DNA of 64,000 bases from Christiangramia salexigens. Lineage in GTDB: Bacteria; Bacteroidota; Bacteroidia; Flavobacteriales; Flavobacteriaceae. Made by a program: the position numbers and the translations under genes. The DNA lies in contig NZ_CP018153.1 in NCBI RefSeq assembly GCF_001889005.1, positions 592,501-656,500 of the forward strand, read 5' to 3'. This document shows positions 1 through 7,437 of this stretch, piece after piece. The notes below the pieces were generated by a model. That model had not been told where the DNA came from. It made no database searches and saw nothing but the letters and a program-made list of their open reading frames with translations. Within the stretch, counting starts at the first letter, position 1. Every line of letters starts with the position of its first letter.

Positions 1-285
1 ATCCATTCTCATCACCGCATTCCTAATCAAACAGCGCCTTTATGATCGTCATAATGCCTTTTAACACTATTTGAAAGGAAGCAAGTTATGAAGCAGTGAA
101 ATCCAGAGAGGAAGACGATAAATTTACGAAGCATTTCACATCATCAATTAATGGTGTAAATACAGATTTAAGTCTGGGGTATTTAAAGAAAACGAAAATG
201 GCTGAACTTCAGTCTTATGAAGTTTGAAAGATGAGTTAGATCAAATTTAGATGCAGATCTAAATTCGCGCATAAAAGGGATTCAT
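1..285. other. Left-edge region without a complete gene
   Basis: No complete gene is visible. Bases 2-64 read as the last 20 codons of a protein. Bases 75-227 on the + strand stay open for 50 codons with a protein-like composition, but the frame follows a stop directly and has no start codon, so it may be the decayed rest of a gene. A perfect 9-bp inverted repeat with a 4-base loop lies at 244-265 (AATTTAGAT / ATCTAAATT). It has no T-run after it, so I do not call it a terminator. Confidence 0.4.
2..64 (+). CDS. Possible C-terminal end of an unidentified protein (partial)
   Basis: The frame opens at the window edge and gives a 20-residue tail. It starts with a hydrophobic run (ILITAFLI) and continues with KQRLYDRHNAF before a TAA stop. 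This looks like the end of a membrane protein, with the last helix followed by a charged tail. The fragment is too short to recognise a family, and chance cannot be excluded. Confidence 0.25.
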   Translation, partial: SILITAFLIKQRLYDRHNAF

Positions 286-714
286 TTAACTTTTAATGAA
301 GTCGTAAAAATCTTCAAAGAATTCTTCAAGCTTAGACATATTCTTGGCCAAAAATTCCTTTACCTGAGGCCAGTGATTGGGATTATTGATACTTACCTTA
401 TCTAATTGCACGTATAGCCTGGAAATTATTTTGCCCTCAGGGAGCTCGTAATATTCTGCGAATTCAATTTCCGGAAGATATTCAGACTTTAATACTTTTT
501 CTAGGGACTGCATCTTTTCAAAATAATAAGCCCTGATCAAATCATCATCATCCATGATATCCAAAGAAACCTGGGCGAATTTTCTGGTGAAAGTAAATTT
601 GAGCTGAATCTCTTTGATCTTTGTATTATAAAGAACCCATTTGCGGGGATATTCCTTACCAAAACTGGTCCAGAACTCTTGTCTAATCTTCTTTGATTCT
701 TCTTTACTAAACAT
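286..714 (-). CDS. DUF4268 domain-containing protein
   Basis: A 142-residue soluble protein rich in charged and aromatic residues, with no signal peptide or membrane segment. Its length and pattern (N-terminal SKEESKKIRQEFWTSFG, a central FTRKFAQVSLDI strand, a C-terminal FEDFYDFIKS helix) match the small stand-alone DUF4268 proteins common in Flavobacteriia; I recognise the family by eye. The function is unknown; the fold is sometimes linked to nuclease-like domains. The start codon directly follows the stop of the upstream ZIP transporter gene (TAAATG), so the two are probably translated together from one mRNA. Confidence 0.7.
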   Translation of the reverse strand: MFSKEESKKIRQEFWTSFGKEYPRKWVLYNTKIKEIQLKFTFTRKFAQVSLDIMDDDDLIRAYYFEKMQSLEKVLKSEYLPEIEFAEYYELPEGKIISRLYVQLDKVSINNPNHWPQVKEFLAKNMSKLEEFFEDFYDFIKS

Positions 715-1398
715 TTAGATAAAATATGCGAGTAAGATTCCCAAAATGATCACTCCAAGCTTCGATGCATTAAAGGAGTGATTCTTGGACGATTCAAATA
801 GAATTGTAGTAGAGACATGTAGAAAGATCCCTATTACTACGGCATTGATATAATCTGAATATTTTGATAGTGTAGGAAGATTGCCGTGCAGCCAACTTCC
901 TAAAGGCGTCATTAATGCAAAAAGTCCTAAAAACATACTAATTTTAGGTTTACTTAATTTGCTCTGGATCAAAAACACCGAAAGTATGGCGGCCACCGGG
1001 ATCTTATGAACTACAACTCCATGAAGTAAATGATTATCCTGATTTAACGGGAAGCCTTCTAATAATGAATGTAAACTTAAACTGAACAGTAAAAGAAATG
1101 GAAAGCTTTTAGAGTTTTTATGTGAATGTAAATGGCCATGCTCAACTCCTTTGGATAAAAATTCCAGAACTATTTGAAGAAGTAAACCTAACATTATAAA
1201 AACGCCAATGCCTGAATTGGGTTTTTGATATACCTCTGGTAATAATTCCAGAACGGTCACTGCCAAAAGATAGGCGCCGCTAAATGCGAGCAGTAATTTA
1301 AATCCTGAAGAACTTCCGGGTTTTAAAATTAGTGAGATCAAATAGCCTATAATTACGGCAAATATTGGTAATAGGTATATATAAAGATTATCCAGCAA
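715..1398 (-). CDS. ZIP family metal transporter
   Basis: A 227-residue integral membrane protein with about seven hydrophobic segments. It should move divalent metal such as zinc or iron across the inner membrane. ZIP hallmarks visible are a His-rich cytoplasmic loop (H87, H89, H91, H93) between helices 3 and 4, the helix-4 signature HSLLEG (H110, E114), and HKIP (H131, P134) in helix 5. The usual glutamate after that HxxP is valine here (HKIPVA), so one metal ligand of the canonical binuclear site seems to be missing. No ATG lies near the beginning, and an in-frame stop lies seven codons upstream, so TTG at 1398 is the best start. A perfect -7 box lies about 70 bases upstream. Confidence 0.8.
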   Translation of the reverse strand: MLDNLYIYLLPIFAVIIGYLISLILKPGSSSGFKLLLAFSGAYLLAVTVLELLPEVYQKPNSGIGVFIMLGLLLQIVLEFLSKGVEHGHLHSHKNSKSFPFLLLFSLSLHSLLEGFPLNQDNHLLHGVVVHKIPVAAILSVFLIQSKLSKPKISMFLGLFALMTPLGSWLHGNLPTLSKYSDYINAVVIGIFLHVSTTILFESSKNHSFNASKLGVIILGILLAYFI

Positions 1399-1469
1399 AG
1401 TATTCAGGTTGGTTCAGTGAGATGTATAAATTGAAAGTCTATCTATCCCGTAATTATTATACTTTCGGA

Positions 1470-1477
1470 CAAAATTA
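1470..1477 (-). promoter_or_regulatory. -7 promoter element for the ZIP/DUF4268 operon
   Basis: Read on the minus strand this is TAATTTTG, an exact match to the Bacteroidota -7 consensus TAnnTTTG. It lies three bases from the opposing -7 box of the divergent THUMP methylase gene. No clear -33 TTG was found. Confidence 0.5.
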
Positions 1478-1480
1478 GCT

Positions 1481-1488
1481 TATTTTTG
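1481..1488 (+). promoter_or_regulatory. -7 promoter element for the THUMP methylase gene
   Basis: TATTTTTG matches TAnnTTTG exactly and ends 20 bases before the ATG at 1509. It is back to back with the minus-strand box at 1470-1477. Confidence 0.55.
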
Positions 1489-1508
1489 TCGTTCTATAAA
1501 GCAGGAAT

Positions 1509-2669
1509 ATGGCTAAAAATTATAAAATGATCGCAAAAACCCTTTTTGGTTTTGAGGCGATATTAGCAAAGGAGTTATTAGATCTTGGCGCAATGGATAT
1601 TAAGCAAGGTAACCGAATGGTTAGCTTTGTTGGGGATCTAGGTTTTATGTATAAAGCTAATCTATGTCTGCGTACTGCAATTAAGATCCTTAAGCCTTAT
1701 GAGAGCTTTAAAGTAAACTCCGAACAGGAACTTTACGATCAGATCAAAAGATTGCCATGGGAAGACTTTTTGGATGTAGAAGGGAGTCTGGCTATAGATT
1801 CTGCTGTACATTCAGATATTTTTACTCATTCTCAGTATGTGGCTCTTAAATCTAAAGATGCTATAGTAGACAGATTTCGAGAAAAGTTTGGAAAACGACC
1901 GGATGTGGATCTCAATTTTCCGGATCTTAGAATCAATATCCATATTGAAAATAACTTTTGTAATGTATCTCTGGACAGTTCGGGTGACTCATTGCATAAG
2001 AGAGGTTACAGATCGGCTACTAATATTGCTCCTATCAACGAAGTTTTGGCGGCAGGAATGCTATTACTTTCAGGATGGCAGGGTCAATGTGACTTTCTGG
2101 ACCCTATGTGTGGGAGTGGAACAATTCCTATTGAAGCGGCAATGATCGCCTGCAATATCCCGCCCAATATCAATAGAAAGGAATTTGCTTTTGAAAAGTG
2201 GAAAGACTGGGATGAATCTTTGTTTGAAAAAATTGAAGAATCTGCCCTTAAAAAGATCAAGAACTTCAGTTTTAAGATCAAAGGCTATGATAGGGCTCCT
2301 TCAGCAGTAATGAAGGCGAAAGAGAATGTGAAAAATGCCAATCTTTCTGAATTTATTGAAATTGAGCAGAAAAGCTTTTTTGAAAGTCACAAGGAGAACG
2401 ATGCGTATTTACATATGCTTTTTAATCCACCCTATGGAGAGCGTCTTGAAATTGATGTTGAAGAGTTTTATGCTCAGATAGGAGATACTCTGAAGCAGAA
2501 TTATCACGGAACCCATGCCTGGTTCATAGCTACCAATTTTGATGCAATTAAAAGTGTAGGACTTCGGGCTTCAAGAAAGATCAAACTATTCAACGGACCT
2601 TTAGAAGCAAGACTGCTTAAATATGTGGTTTACGCAGGTAGTAAAAAGCGAAGTAAACAGGAAAATTAA
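1509..2669 (+). CDS. THUMP domain-containing class I SAM-dependent RNA methyltransferase
   Basis: A 386-residue cytosolic enzyme of the RlmL/YpsC type, expected to methylate a guanine N2 of large-subunit rRNA. The N-terminal ferredoxin-like/THUMP part covers roughly residues 1-165. The Rossmann methylase part follows, with SAM motif I at about 197-205 (LDPMCGSGT) and the catalytic NPPYGER motif at about 306-312. E. coli RlmL is fused to a second methylase domain (RlmK); that domain is absent here, as usual in this phylum. The stop codon overlaps the stop of the convergent DUF6048 gene (TTAA at 2666-2669). The exact target base cannot be read from the sequence. Confidence 0.88.
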   Translation: MAKNYKMIAKTLFGFEAILAKELLDLGAMDIKQGNRMVSFVGDLGFMYKANLCLRTAIKILKPYESFKVNSEQELYDQIKRLPWEDFLDVEGSLAIDSAVHSDIFTHSQYVALKSKDAIVDRFREKFGKRPDVDLNFPDLRINIHIENNFCNVSLDSSGDSLHKRGYRSATNIAPINEVLAAGMLLLSGWQGQCDFLDPMCGSGTIPIEAAMIACNIPPNINRKEFAFEKWKDWDESLFEKIEESALKKIKNFSFKIKGYDRAPSAVMKAKENVKNANLSEFIEIEQKSFFESHKENDAYLHMLFNPPYGERLEIDVEEFYAQIGDTLKQNYHGTHAWFIATNFDAIKSVGLRASRKIKLFNGPLEARLLKYVVYAGSKKRSKQEN

Positions 2670-3382
2670 TTTTTATCCTTTTTGAAGAAGGGGATCAAAT
2701 AAGAAATGGAGTAGCCATAGCCAGCACCAAATTCTCCTCCGTCATAAGTTCTTCCAAATCCCGGAATAGCCAGGTTGTCAAAATTATCCGGTTTTGTCTG
2801 ACTGATCCTGCGTTTTAACTGGACGTTTGCTGAAAGAAAGAGATTGTTCAATACTTCTACCTTTATCCCAACCATTAGTTCAGCCCAGCTTGCGGTTAAG
2901 CCTGAGACTTTAGAATCTTCGGTTCTAATATCTGTGCCAAAATAGTTTGAAGATGTGTAGATCTTGTATTCATCAAGGGTCTGAGAAAAAGTGGCAAAAC
3001 CATATCGTACTCCAATAAACAGGCTGTTCTGCATATCCTGCCAGTTACTATAGGCATTATAATCGCCACCCAATTTTATATAACTACCGTAGGTTAAGGT
3101 TTTGATATTATCTTCTTCAAAAGTTAGCTTCTCATTCCCTAATTCACCGGCGATATACATATTATTATAGATACGGTAATCTCCTACAAGTTCGATCCCA
3201 TTATAATCATCGTCCAATACCGTACGGAGAGGTTTGCTCAGGTCAATCCCCAATCTTAAACCGAATTTCTCTTTATAGGTAGTCGTATCTACTGCCTGTG
3301 CTTTTTGGGAGAAAGCGGTAGACCCAATGAAAAGGAAGAATAGTATATTAAAAAAATATCGATACATGCGCTTGATTTTCAT
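2666..3382 (-). CDS. DUF6048 family outer membrane protein
   Basis: A secreted protein of 238 residues if it starts at the ATG at 3382; a second ATG at 3367 would also leave a full signal peptide. The longest frame begins with TTG at 3388, which I consider less likely. A hydrophobic leader ending at about AFSQ is followed by alternating strands with many aromatic and Gly/Tyr residues and a C-terminal YLIPFF, which suggests a small outer-membrane beta-barrel. It is last in the rlmD-DUF6452-DUF6048 operon and overlaps the end of the DUF6452 gene. That gene order recurs in Flavobacteriaceae (recalled, not searched). Function unknown. Confidence 0.7.
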   Translation of the reverse strand: MKIKRMYRYFFNILFFLFIGSTAFSQKAQAVDTTTYKEKFGLRLGIDLSKPLRTVLDDDYNGIELVGDYRIYNNMYIAGELGNEKLTFEEDNIKTLTYGSYIKLGGDYNAYSNWQDMQNSLFIGVRYGFATFSQTLDEYKIYTSSNYFGTDIRTEDSKVSGLTASWAELMVGIKVEVLNNLFLSANVQLKRRISQTKPDNFDNLAIPGFGRTYDGGEFGAGYGYSISYLIPFFKKDKN

Positions 3383-3875
3383 TCTCAATATTGGCCTGTT
3401 CTATCCGTATATCTTTAATCCAGGTTTCACCATCCGGTTCCGGTTCTATGGAGGTTTTTAAGGCGACATAATTGATCTTAAAAGCACAGGCTCTGTTTAT
3501 ATATTCTTCCTCACGTCCATATGAAAAACTTAGTGTATCTGAATTGCCTGTAGTTTCGGGATCCTCACCTTCTACGGGTGGAGCCGGAGTATTTAAGGTA
3601 AAAACGAAATCTGTAACATCATTATCCGTTTTGAGTGGTATGGCAATACTATCCTGACTGAATCTATAATAGAAATAGGTTGTATCGTTTTCAAGCGATC
3701 TAACGCTTAAATTCTGGGGTGCCTTAGGTTCAAATGGATCCTGATTTTCATAAAAGCGTATGACCAAAAAAGGAGTAGTATCTACAGATGCCGGGCAAAT
3801 ATCATCCCGTTGGCAGCCGAAGGACAGACCTAGTAAAACGACAAATAATATATGATGAAGACTGATCTTTTTCAT
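3348..3875 (-). CDS. DUF6452 family lipoprotein
   Basis: A 175-residue protein with a lipoprotein signal (LLGLSFGC, lipid-modified Cys at about 21), so it should be anchored in the outer or inner membrane facing the periplasm. The mature part is beta-rich and carries conserved-looking pieces (VDTTPFLVIRFYE, YFYYRFSQDS, CAFKINYVAL). Its start ATG abuts the rlmD stop (TAAATG), and its end overlaps the DUF6048 gene, so the three genes are one operon. Function unknown; the pairing with DUF6048 suggests that the two work together at the envelope. Confidence 0.7.
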   Translation of the reverse strand: MKKISLHHILFVVLLGLSFGCQRDDICPASVDTTPFLVIRFYENQDPFEPKAPQNLSVRSLENDTTYFYYRFSQDSIAIPLKTDNDVTDFVFTLNTPAPPVEGEDPETTGNSDTLSFSYGREEEYINRACAFKINYVALKTSIEPEPDGETWIKDIRIEQANIENENQAHVSIFF

Positions 3876-5285
3876 TTACCTTTTTTCTAAACACACAACG
3901 TTTTCTACGTGATGAGTTTGCGGGAACATATCCACAGCCTGAACCCTTGTGACTTTATAATGCTCATCCATCAAAGCAAGATCTCTAGCCTGAGTGGCAG
4001 AATTACAACTAACATAAACTATCCTTTGCGGTAAAATACCCAGGATCTGAGCAACTACATCTTTGTGCATTCCATCCCGAGGTGGATCTGTAATGATCAC
4101 ATCTGGTTGACCGTGTTGCGCGATAAAGCTTTCTGTAAAAACCTTTCGCATATCTCCAACATAAAACTCTACATTATCGATATTATTTCGTTCGGCATTT
4201 TCTTTTGCATCCTTGATCGCTTCCGGTACGGCTTCCACACCAATTACCTTATTTGCTTTTTTAGCAACGAACTGAGCAATGGTTCCGGTACCGGTATATA
4301 GGTCGTATACGAGCTCGTCGCCCTTGAGGTCAGCATAATCCCTTGCAATCTTGTAAAGGTTATACGCCTGGTCTGAATTGGTTTGGTAAAAAGATTTAGC
4401 GTTGATCTTGAAAGTCAGGCCTTCCATTTCTTCAAAAATATGATCGCGGCCTTTATAGCAAATTACTTCCTGATCGTAGATTGTATCATTAGGTTTTCCA
4501 TTTACCACGTATTGTAAAGAGGTGATCTCCGGAAATTTCTCAGCGACTGCGTCAAGTAGTAATTCCCTTTGTTCTTTTTTGTCATCAAAGAACTGGACCA
4601 GGATCATGATCTCGCCTGTGGAAGTTGTTCTTATCATTAAAGTTCTAAGAAGACCTTCCTGATTTCTTGTATTAAAAAATGCAAGATTATTTTCAATAGC
4701 GAATTCCTTTACGAAATTCCTTATCGCGTTGCTGGGATCTGCCTGTAAATGACATTTTTCCACATCCAGGATCTTATCCCACATACCAGGAATATGGAAA
4801 CCAAGGGCATTACGCTGTTCGATTTCCTCTCCGCTCTGTATCTCTTTCTGAGTTAACCAACGACTATCGCTAAAAGAAAACTCCATTTTATTGCGGTAAA
4901 AATAGATATCCTCACTACCAAGAATAGGAGTGATCTCAGGCAATTCAATTTTACCTAATCTGCGTAGGTTATTTTCAACTTCCTTTTGTTTAAACTCAAG
5001 TTGAAATTTATAGTCCATATTTTGCCATTTGCAACCACCACAGGTTCCAAAGTGCTGACAAACCGGTTCTGTTCTTTTATCTGATAATTTATGAAACTCT
5101 ACTGCAGTTCCCTGATAGTAGGATTTTCGTTTTCGGGTAGTTTGCACATCTGCAATATCTCCGGGTACGGCATTATCTATAAATATTACACGACCGTCTG
5201 GAGATTTAGCAACTGCCTTACCTTTTGCACCTGCATCTATTACTTCTACTTCGTTAAAAAGCTTGTTTTTATTTCGTCTGCCCAT
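3876..5285 (-). CDS. 23S rRNA (uracil(1939)-C5)-methyltransferase RlmD
   Basis: A 469-residue enzyme that makes m5U1939 in 23S rRNA with SAM. It has an N-terminal TRAM domain (about 10-65), a Fe-S cluster region (C76, C82, C85 in CxxxxxCGGC, with a fourth Cys in VEKCHLQ near 180), and a C-terminal methylase domain with SAM motif YDLYTGTGT, ITDPPRDG, and the catalytic cysteine in YVSCNS. These set it apart from TrmA, which lacks the cluster. It is first of the operon with the DUF6452 and DUF6048 genes. Only four bases separate a perfect -7 box from the ATG, so the mRNA may be leaderless. Confidence 0.92.
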   Translation of the reverse strand: MGRRNKNKLFNEVEVIDAGAKGKAVAKSPDGRVIFIDNAVPGDIADVQTTRKRKSYYQGTAVEFHKLSDKRTEPVCQHFGTCGGCKWQNMDYKFQLEFKQKEVENNLRRLGKIELPEITPILGSEDIYFYRNKMEFSFSDSRWLTQKEIQSGEEIEQRNALGFHIPGMWDKILDVEKCHLQADPSNAIRNFVKEFAIENNLAFFNTRNQEGLLRTLMIRTTSTGEIMILVQFFDDKKEQRELLLDAVAEKFPEITSLQYVVNGKPNDTIYDQEVICYKGRDHIFEEMEGLTFKINAKSFYQTNSDQAYNLYKIARDYADLKGDELVYDLYTGTGTIAQFVAKKANKVIGVEAVPEAIKDAKENAERNNIDNVEFYVGDMRKVFTESFIAQHGQPDVIITDPPRDGMHKDVVAQILGILPQRIVYVSCNSATQARDLALMDEHYKVTRVQAVDMFPQTHHVENVVCLEKR

Positions 5286-5289
5286 AGGG

Positions 5290-5297
5290 CAAAAATA
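5290..5297 (-). promoter_or_regulatory. -7 promoter element directly ahead of rlmD
   Basis: On the minus strand TATTTTTG, an exact TAnnTTTG match, ends four bases before the rlmD ATG. Transcription would begin at or next to the start codon. Confidence 0.45.
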
Positions 5298-5460
5298 GGA
5301 TAATTAACAAGATTTAAAGAGTGCCCGGTTGAAATTTTCGGCAAACATTTAGTAATTTGCAGGAATTCAAAAATCTGGGATGATTTCTCTCCTTTTTAGC
5401 TTTTTTACTGCTAAATCAAGAAGGAATAGTTAAACACTAAACCAAAAAAAGAATTTTAAC

Positions 5461-6744
5461 ATGCCATTACCTAAAATCAATTCTTCAGAAGAAGCAATTA
5501 AACTAGAGGACCAACATGGAGCTCATAATTACCATCCTTTGCCAGCAGTTTTAAGTAGAGGAGAAGGCGTTCATTTATGGGATGTGGAAGGTAATAAGTA
5601 CTACGATTTTCTTTCAGCGTATTCAGCTGTAAACCAAGGACATTGTCACCCAAAAATCGTTGGAGCTTTACATGAGCAAGCTTCTAAATTGGCTCTTACT
5701 TCAAGAGCTTTTCATAATGACGTTTTAGGTGCGTACGAACAATATGCGACTGAATATTTTGGATTCGACAAGCTTTTACCGATGAACACCGGAGCGGAAG
5801 CTGTTGAAACCGCGATTAAGATCGCAAGAAAATGGGCGTATGAAAGAAAAGGAGTAAAAGAAACTGAAGCACAAATCATCGTTTGTGAAAATAATTTCCA
5901 CGGGCGTACAACTACAATCATATCTTTTTCCAATGATGAGGGGGCGAGAAAGAACTTTGGACCATATACCCCTGGTTTTATAAAGATCCCTTATGATGAT
6001 CCTGAAGCATTAGAGAAAGCGATTGAAAGCAATCCAAATGTTGCTGGTTTTCTAGTAGAACCAATTCAGGGTGAGGCAGGAGTTTATACGCCGGCAGATG
6101 ATTATCTGAAAAATGCAAAGGAGATATGTAATAAGCATAATGTCTTATTCATGGCCGATGAGATACAAACAGGAATTGCCAGAACCGGAGGTTTGCTGGC
6201 TGTTTGTGGTAATTGTACCTGTGAGAATCACTGTGAGCGCCAGGAAGACACTTATATTCGCCCTGATATCCTTATTTTAGGAAAGGCTTTATCTGGAGGG
6301 AATTATCCTGTTTCTGCAGTATTGTCTGATAATGAAGTTATGGATGTTATCCAGCCGGGACAGCATGGTTCCACTTTTGGAGGAAATCCTGTAGCTGCTG
6401 CAGTTGCTGTAGCTGCTCTTGATGTTGTAAAGGATGAAAATCTTATTCAGAATGCCAGAAAATTAGGTAAACTTTTCAGAAGATTAATGGATGATTATAT
6501 CCGTGAGTCCAGCATTGTAAACCTTGTTCGTGGTAAAGGCTTGTTGAATGCGATCGTAATTAATGATTCTCCTGAAAGTACTACGGCCTGGGATATCTGT
6601 ATGGCTCTTAAAGAAAATGGACTTTTAGCAAAACCAACCCACGGTAATATCATTAGATTTGCGCCACCATTGGTGATGAATGAAGATCAATTGAGAGACT
6701 GCGTGAATATTATCACTAAAACACTTAAGGATTTCGAGAAATAG
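5461..6744 (+). CDS. Ornithine--oxo-acid aminotransferase
   Basis: A 427-residue class III PLP aminotransferase. It converts ornithine and 2-oxoglutarate to glutamate semialdehyde and glutamate, linking arginine and proline metabolism. Visible motifs are NTGAEAVE (phosphate binding), the FHGRT segment, DEIQTG (Asp contacting the PLP ring), and K275 in LGKALSGG for the Schiff base. Between the last two sits an unusual Cys cluster, C249-x2-C252-x-C254-x3-C258. I recall similar inserts in other flavobacterial copies, but most ornithine aminotransferases lack it. The gene is transcribed alone from the spacer it shares with rlmD, and ends at a strong bidirectional terminator. Confidence 0.9.
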   Translation: MPLPKINSSEEAIKLEDQHGAHNYHPLPAVLSRGEGVHLWDVEGNKYYDFLSAYSAVNQGHCHPKIVGALHEQASKLALTSRAFHNDVLGAYEQYATEYFGFDKLLPMNTGAEAVETAIKIARKWAYERKGVKETEAQIIVCENNFHGRTTTIISFSNDEGARKNFGPYTPGFIKIPYDDPEALEKAIESNPNVAGFLVEPIQGEAGVYTPADDYLKNAKEICNKHNVLFMADEIQTGIARTGGLLAVCGNCTCENHCERQEDTYIRPDILILGKALSGGNYPVSAVLSDNEVMDVIQPGQHGSTFGGNPVAAAVAVAALDVVKDENLIQNARKLGKLFRRLMDDYIRESSIVNLVRGKGLLNAIVINDSPESTTAWDICMALKENGLLAKPTHGNIIRFAPPLVMNEDQLRDCVNIITKTLKDFEK

Positions 6745-6761
6745 GATCGAACAGATTTATA

Positions 6762-6793
6762 AAAAAAAACCGGCCTATCTAGCCGGTTTTTTT
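6762..6793. terminator. Bidirectional terminator between rocD and the CCC-motif gene
   Basis: The stem AAAAACCGGC / GCCGGTTTTT with a seven-base loop has an A-run before it and a T-run after it, so it can stop transcription from both sides. Confidence 0.85.
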
Positions 6794-6801
6794 ATTTGGT
6801 A

Positions 6802-7128
6802 TTAACCACCATATTCTCTGGATATTTCTTCCATAGCTTGCTGCCAGGCGTCAATGCCGCCAAAAAACAGTAAACTAACGATTGAGGCTAATATTCCTAA
6901 TGCGCCTAATACAATTCCAATGATTGCCAGGATCTTACCGGTTTTTACATTCTGATATCCCGTATAAAGTTCCGGATCTGCGTTATAGATCTCCATTGCA
7001 CGTCTGGACATTACCAGGGCTATAATTCCAAAAATTAATCCGGCAATTCCATAACAGCAACAGCCTACAATAGATAATATTCCAAAAACTAAGATCAGGG
7101 TTGAATTAGGTAATTCTCTTTTTTCCAT
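6802..7128 (-). CDS. CCC-motif membrane protein
   Basis: A 108-residue protein with two hydrophobic segments (about 9-40 and 68-92) around a short polar loop. The first segment carries three adjacent cysteines (GCCCYG), the mark of a small Bacteroidota family known by this motif. The Gly/Ala/Ile-rich helices resemble DUF4190-type proteins. It lies 10 bases downstream of the DUF2752 gene and probably shares its mRNA. No function is known. Confidence 0.7.
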   Translation of the reverse strand: MEKRELPNSTLILVFGILSIVGCCCYGIAGLIFGIIALVMSRRAMEIYNADPELYTGYQNVKTGKILAIIGIVLGALGILASIVSLLFFGGIDAWQQAMEEISREYGG

Positions 7129-7138
7129 GGGTTGGGTT

Positions 7139-7420
7139 TTAATTGGTTAGATGAAATAAATGGTACATTTTTATAATATAAGATCCTGCCATTACGCTTG
7201 CTGTTAGAATAATCAAGCCTATTTTGATCTTATGATCATGTTTGAACTTTACGAACAGATTTATGAGCAGGAACACGACTAAAAATAACATTAAGTATAT
7301 AGCGGGATACATATAAAAAGCTTCGGTGAACTGGCCTCTAAAAAGAAGTAAGGCTGCACGTTGTGTACCACAGCCGGTGCAATCTATTCCAAACAGGGTT
7401 TTGTTTACACAGGGCAACAT
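7139..7420 (-). CDS. DUF2752 domain-containing membrane protein
   Basis: A 93-residue protein when started at the ATG at 7420. The frame could extend to a TTG at 7441, overlapping the previous gene by four bases, but family members usually begin close to MLPC. The family signature is present: LPC, then GIDCTGCGTQRA, followed by two transmembrane helices (about 32-52 and 62-82). The three cysteines near the N-terminus could bind a metal or form a disulfide; this is inference. It lies between the T9SS cargo gene and the CCC-motif gene in one transcription unit. Confidence 0.75.
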   Translation of the reverse strand: MLPCVNKTLFGIDCTGCGTQRAALLLFRGQFTEAFYMYPAIYLMLFLVVFLLINLFVKFKHDHKIKIGLIILTASVMAGSYIIKMYHLFHLTN

Positions 7421-7437
7421 ATACTCTTCTAAACCGC

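Noticed and set aside
244..265. Perfect 9-bp inverted repeat as a terminator
   Set aside because: No T-run follows on either strand and the arms are AT-rich. It is kept only as a remark in the left-edge entry.
5380..5430. Possible hairpin TTTAGC / GCTAAA in the rocD leader as a riboswitch or attenuator
   Set aside because: Six base pairs with a ten-base loop are too weak, there is no T-run after it, and no known ornithine or arginine riboswitch pattern fits.
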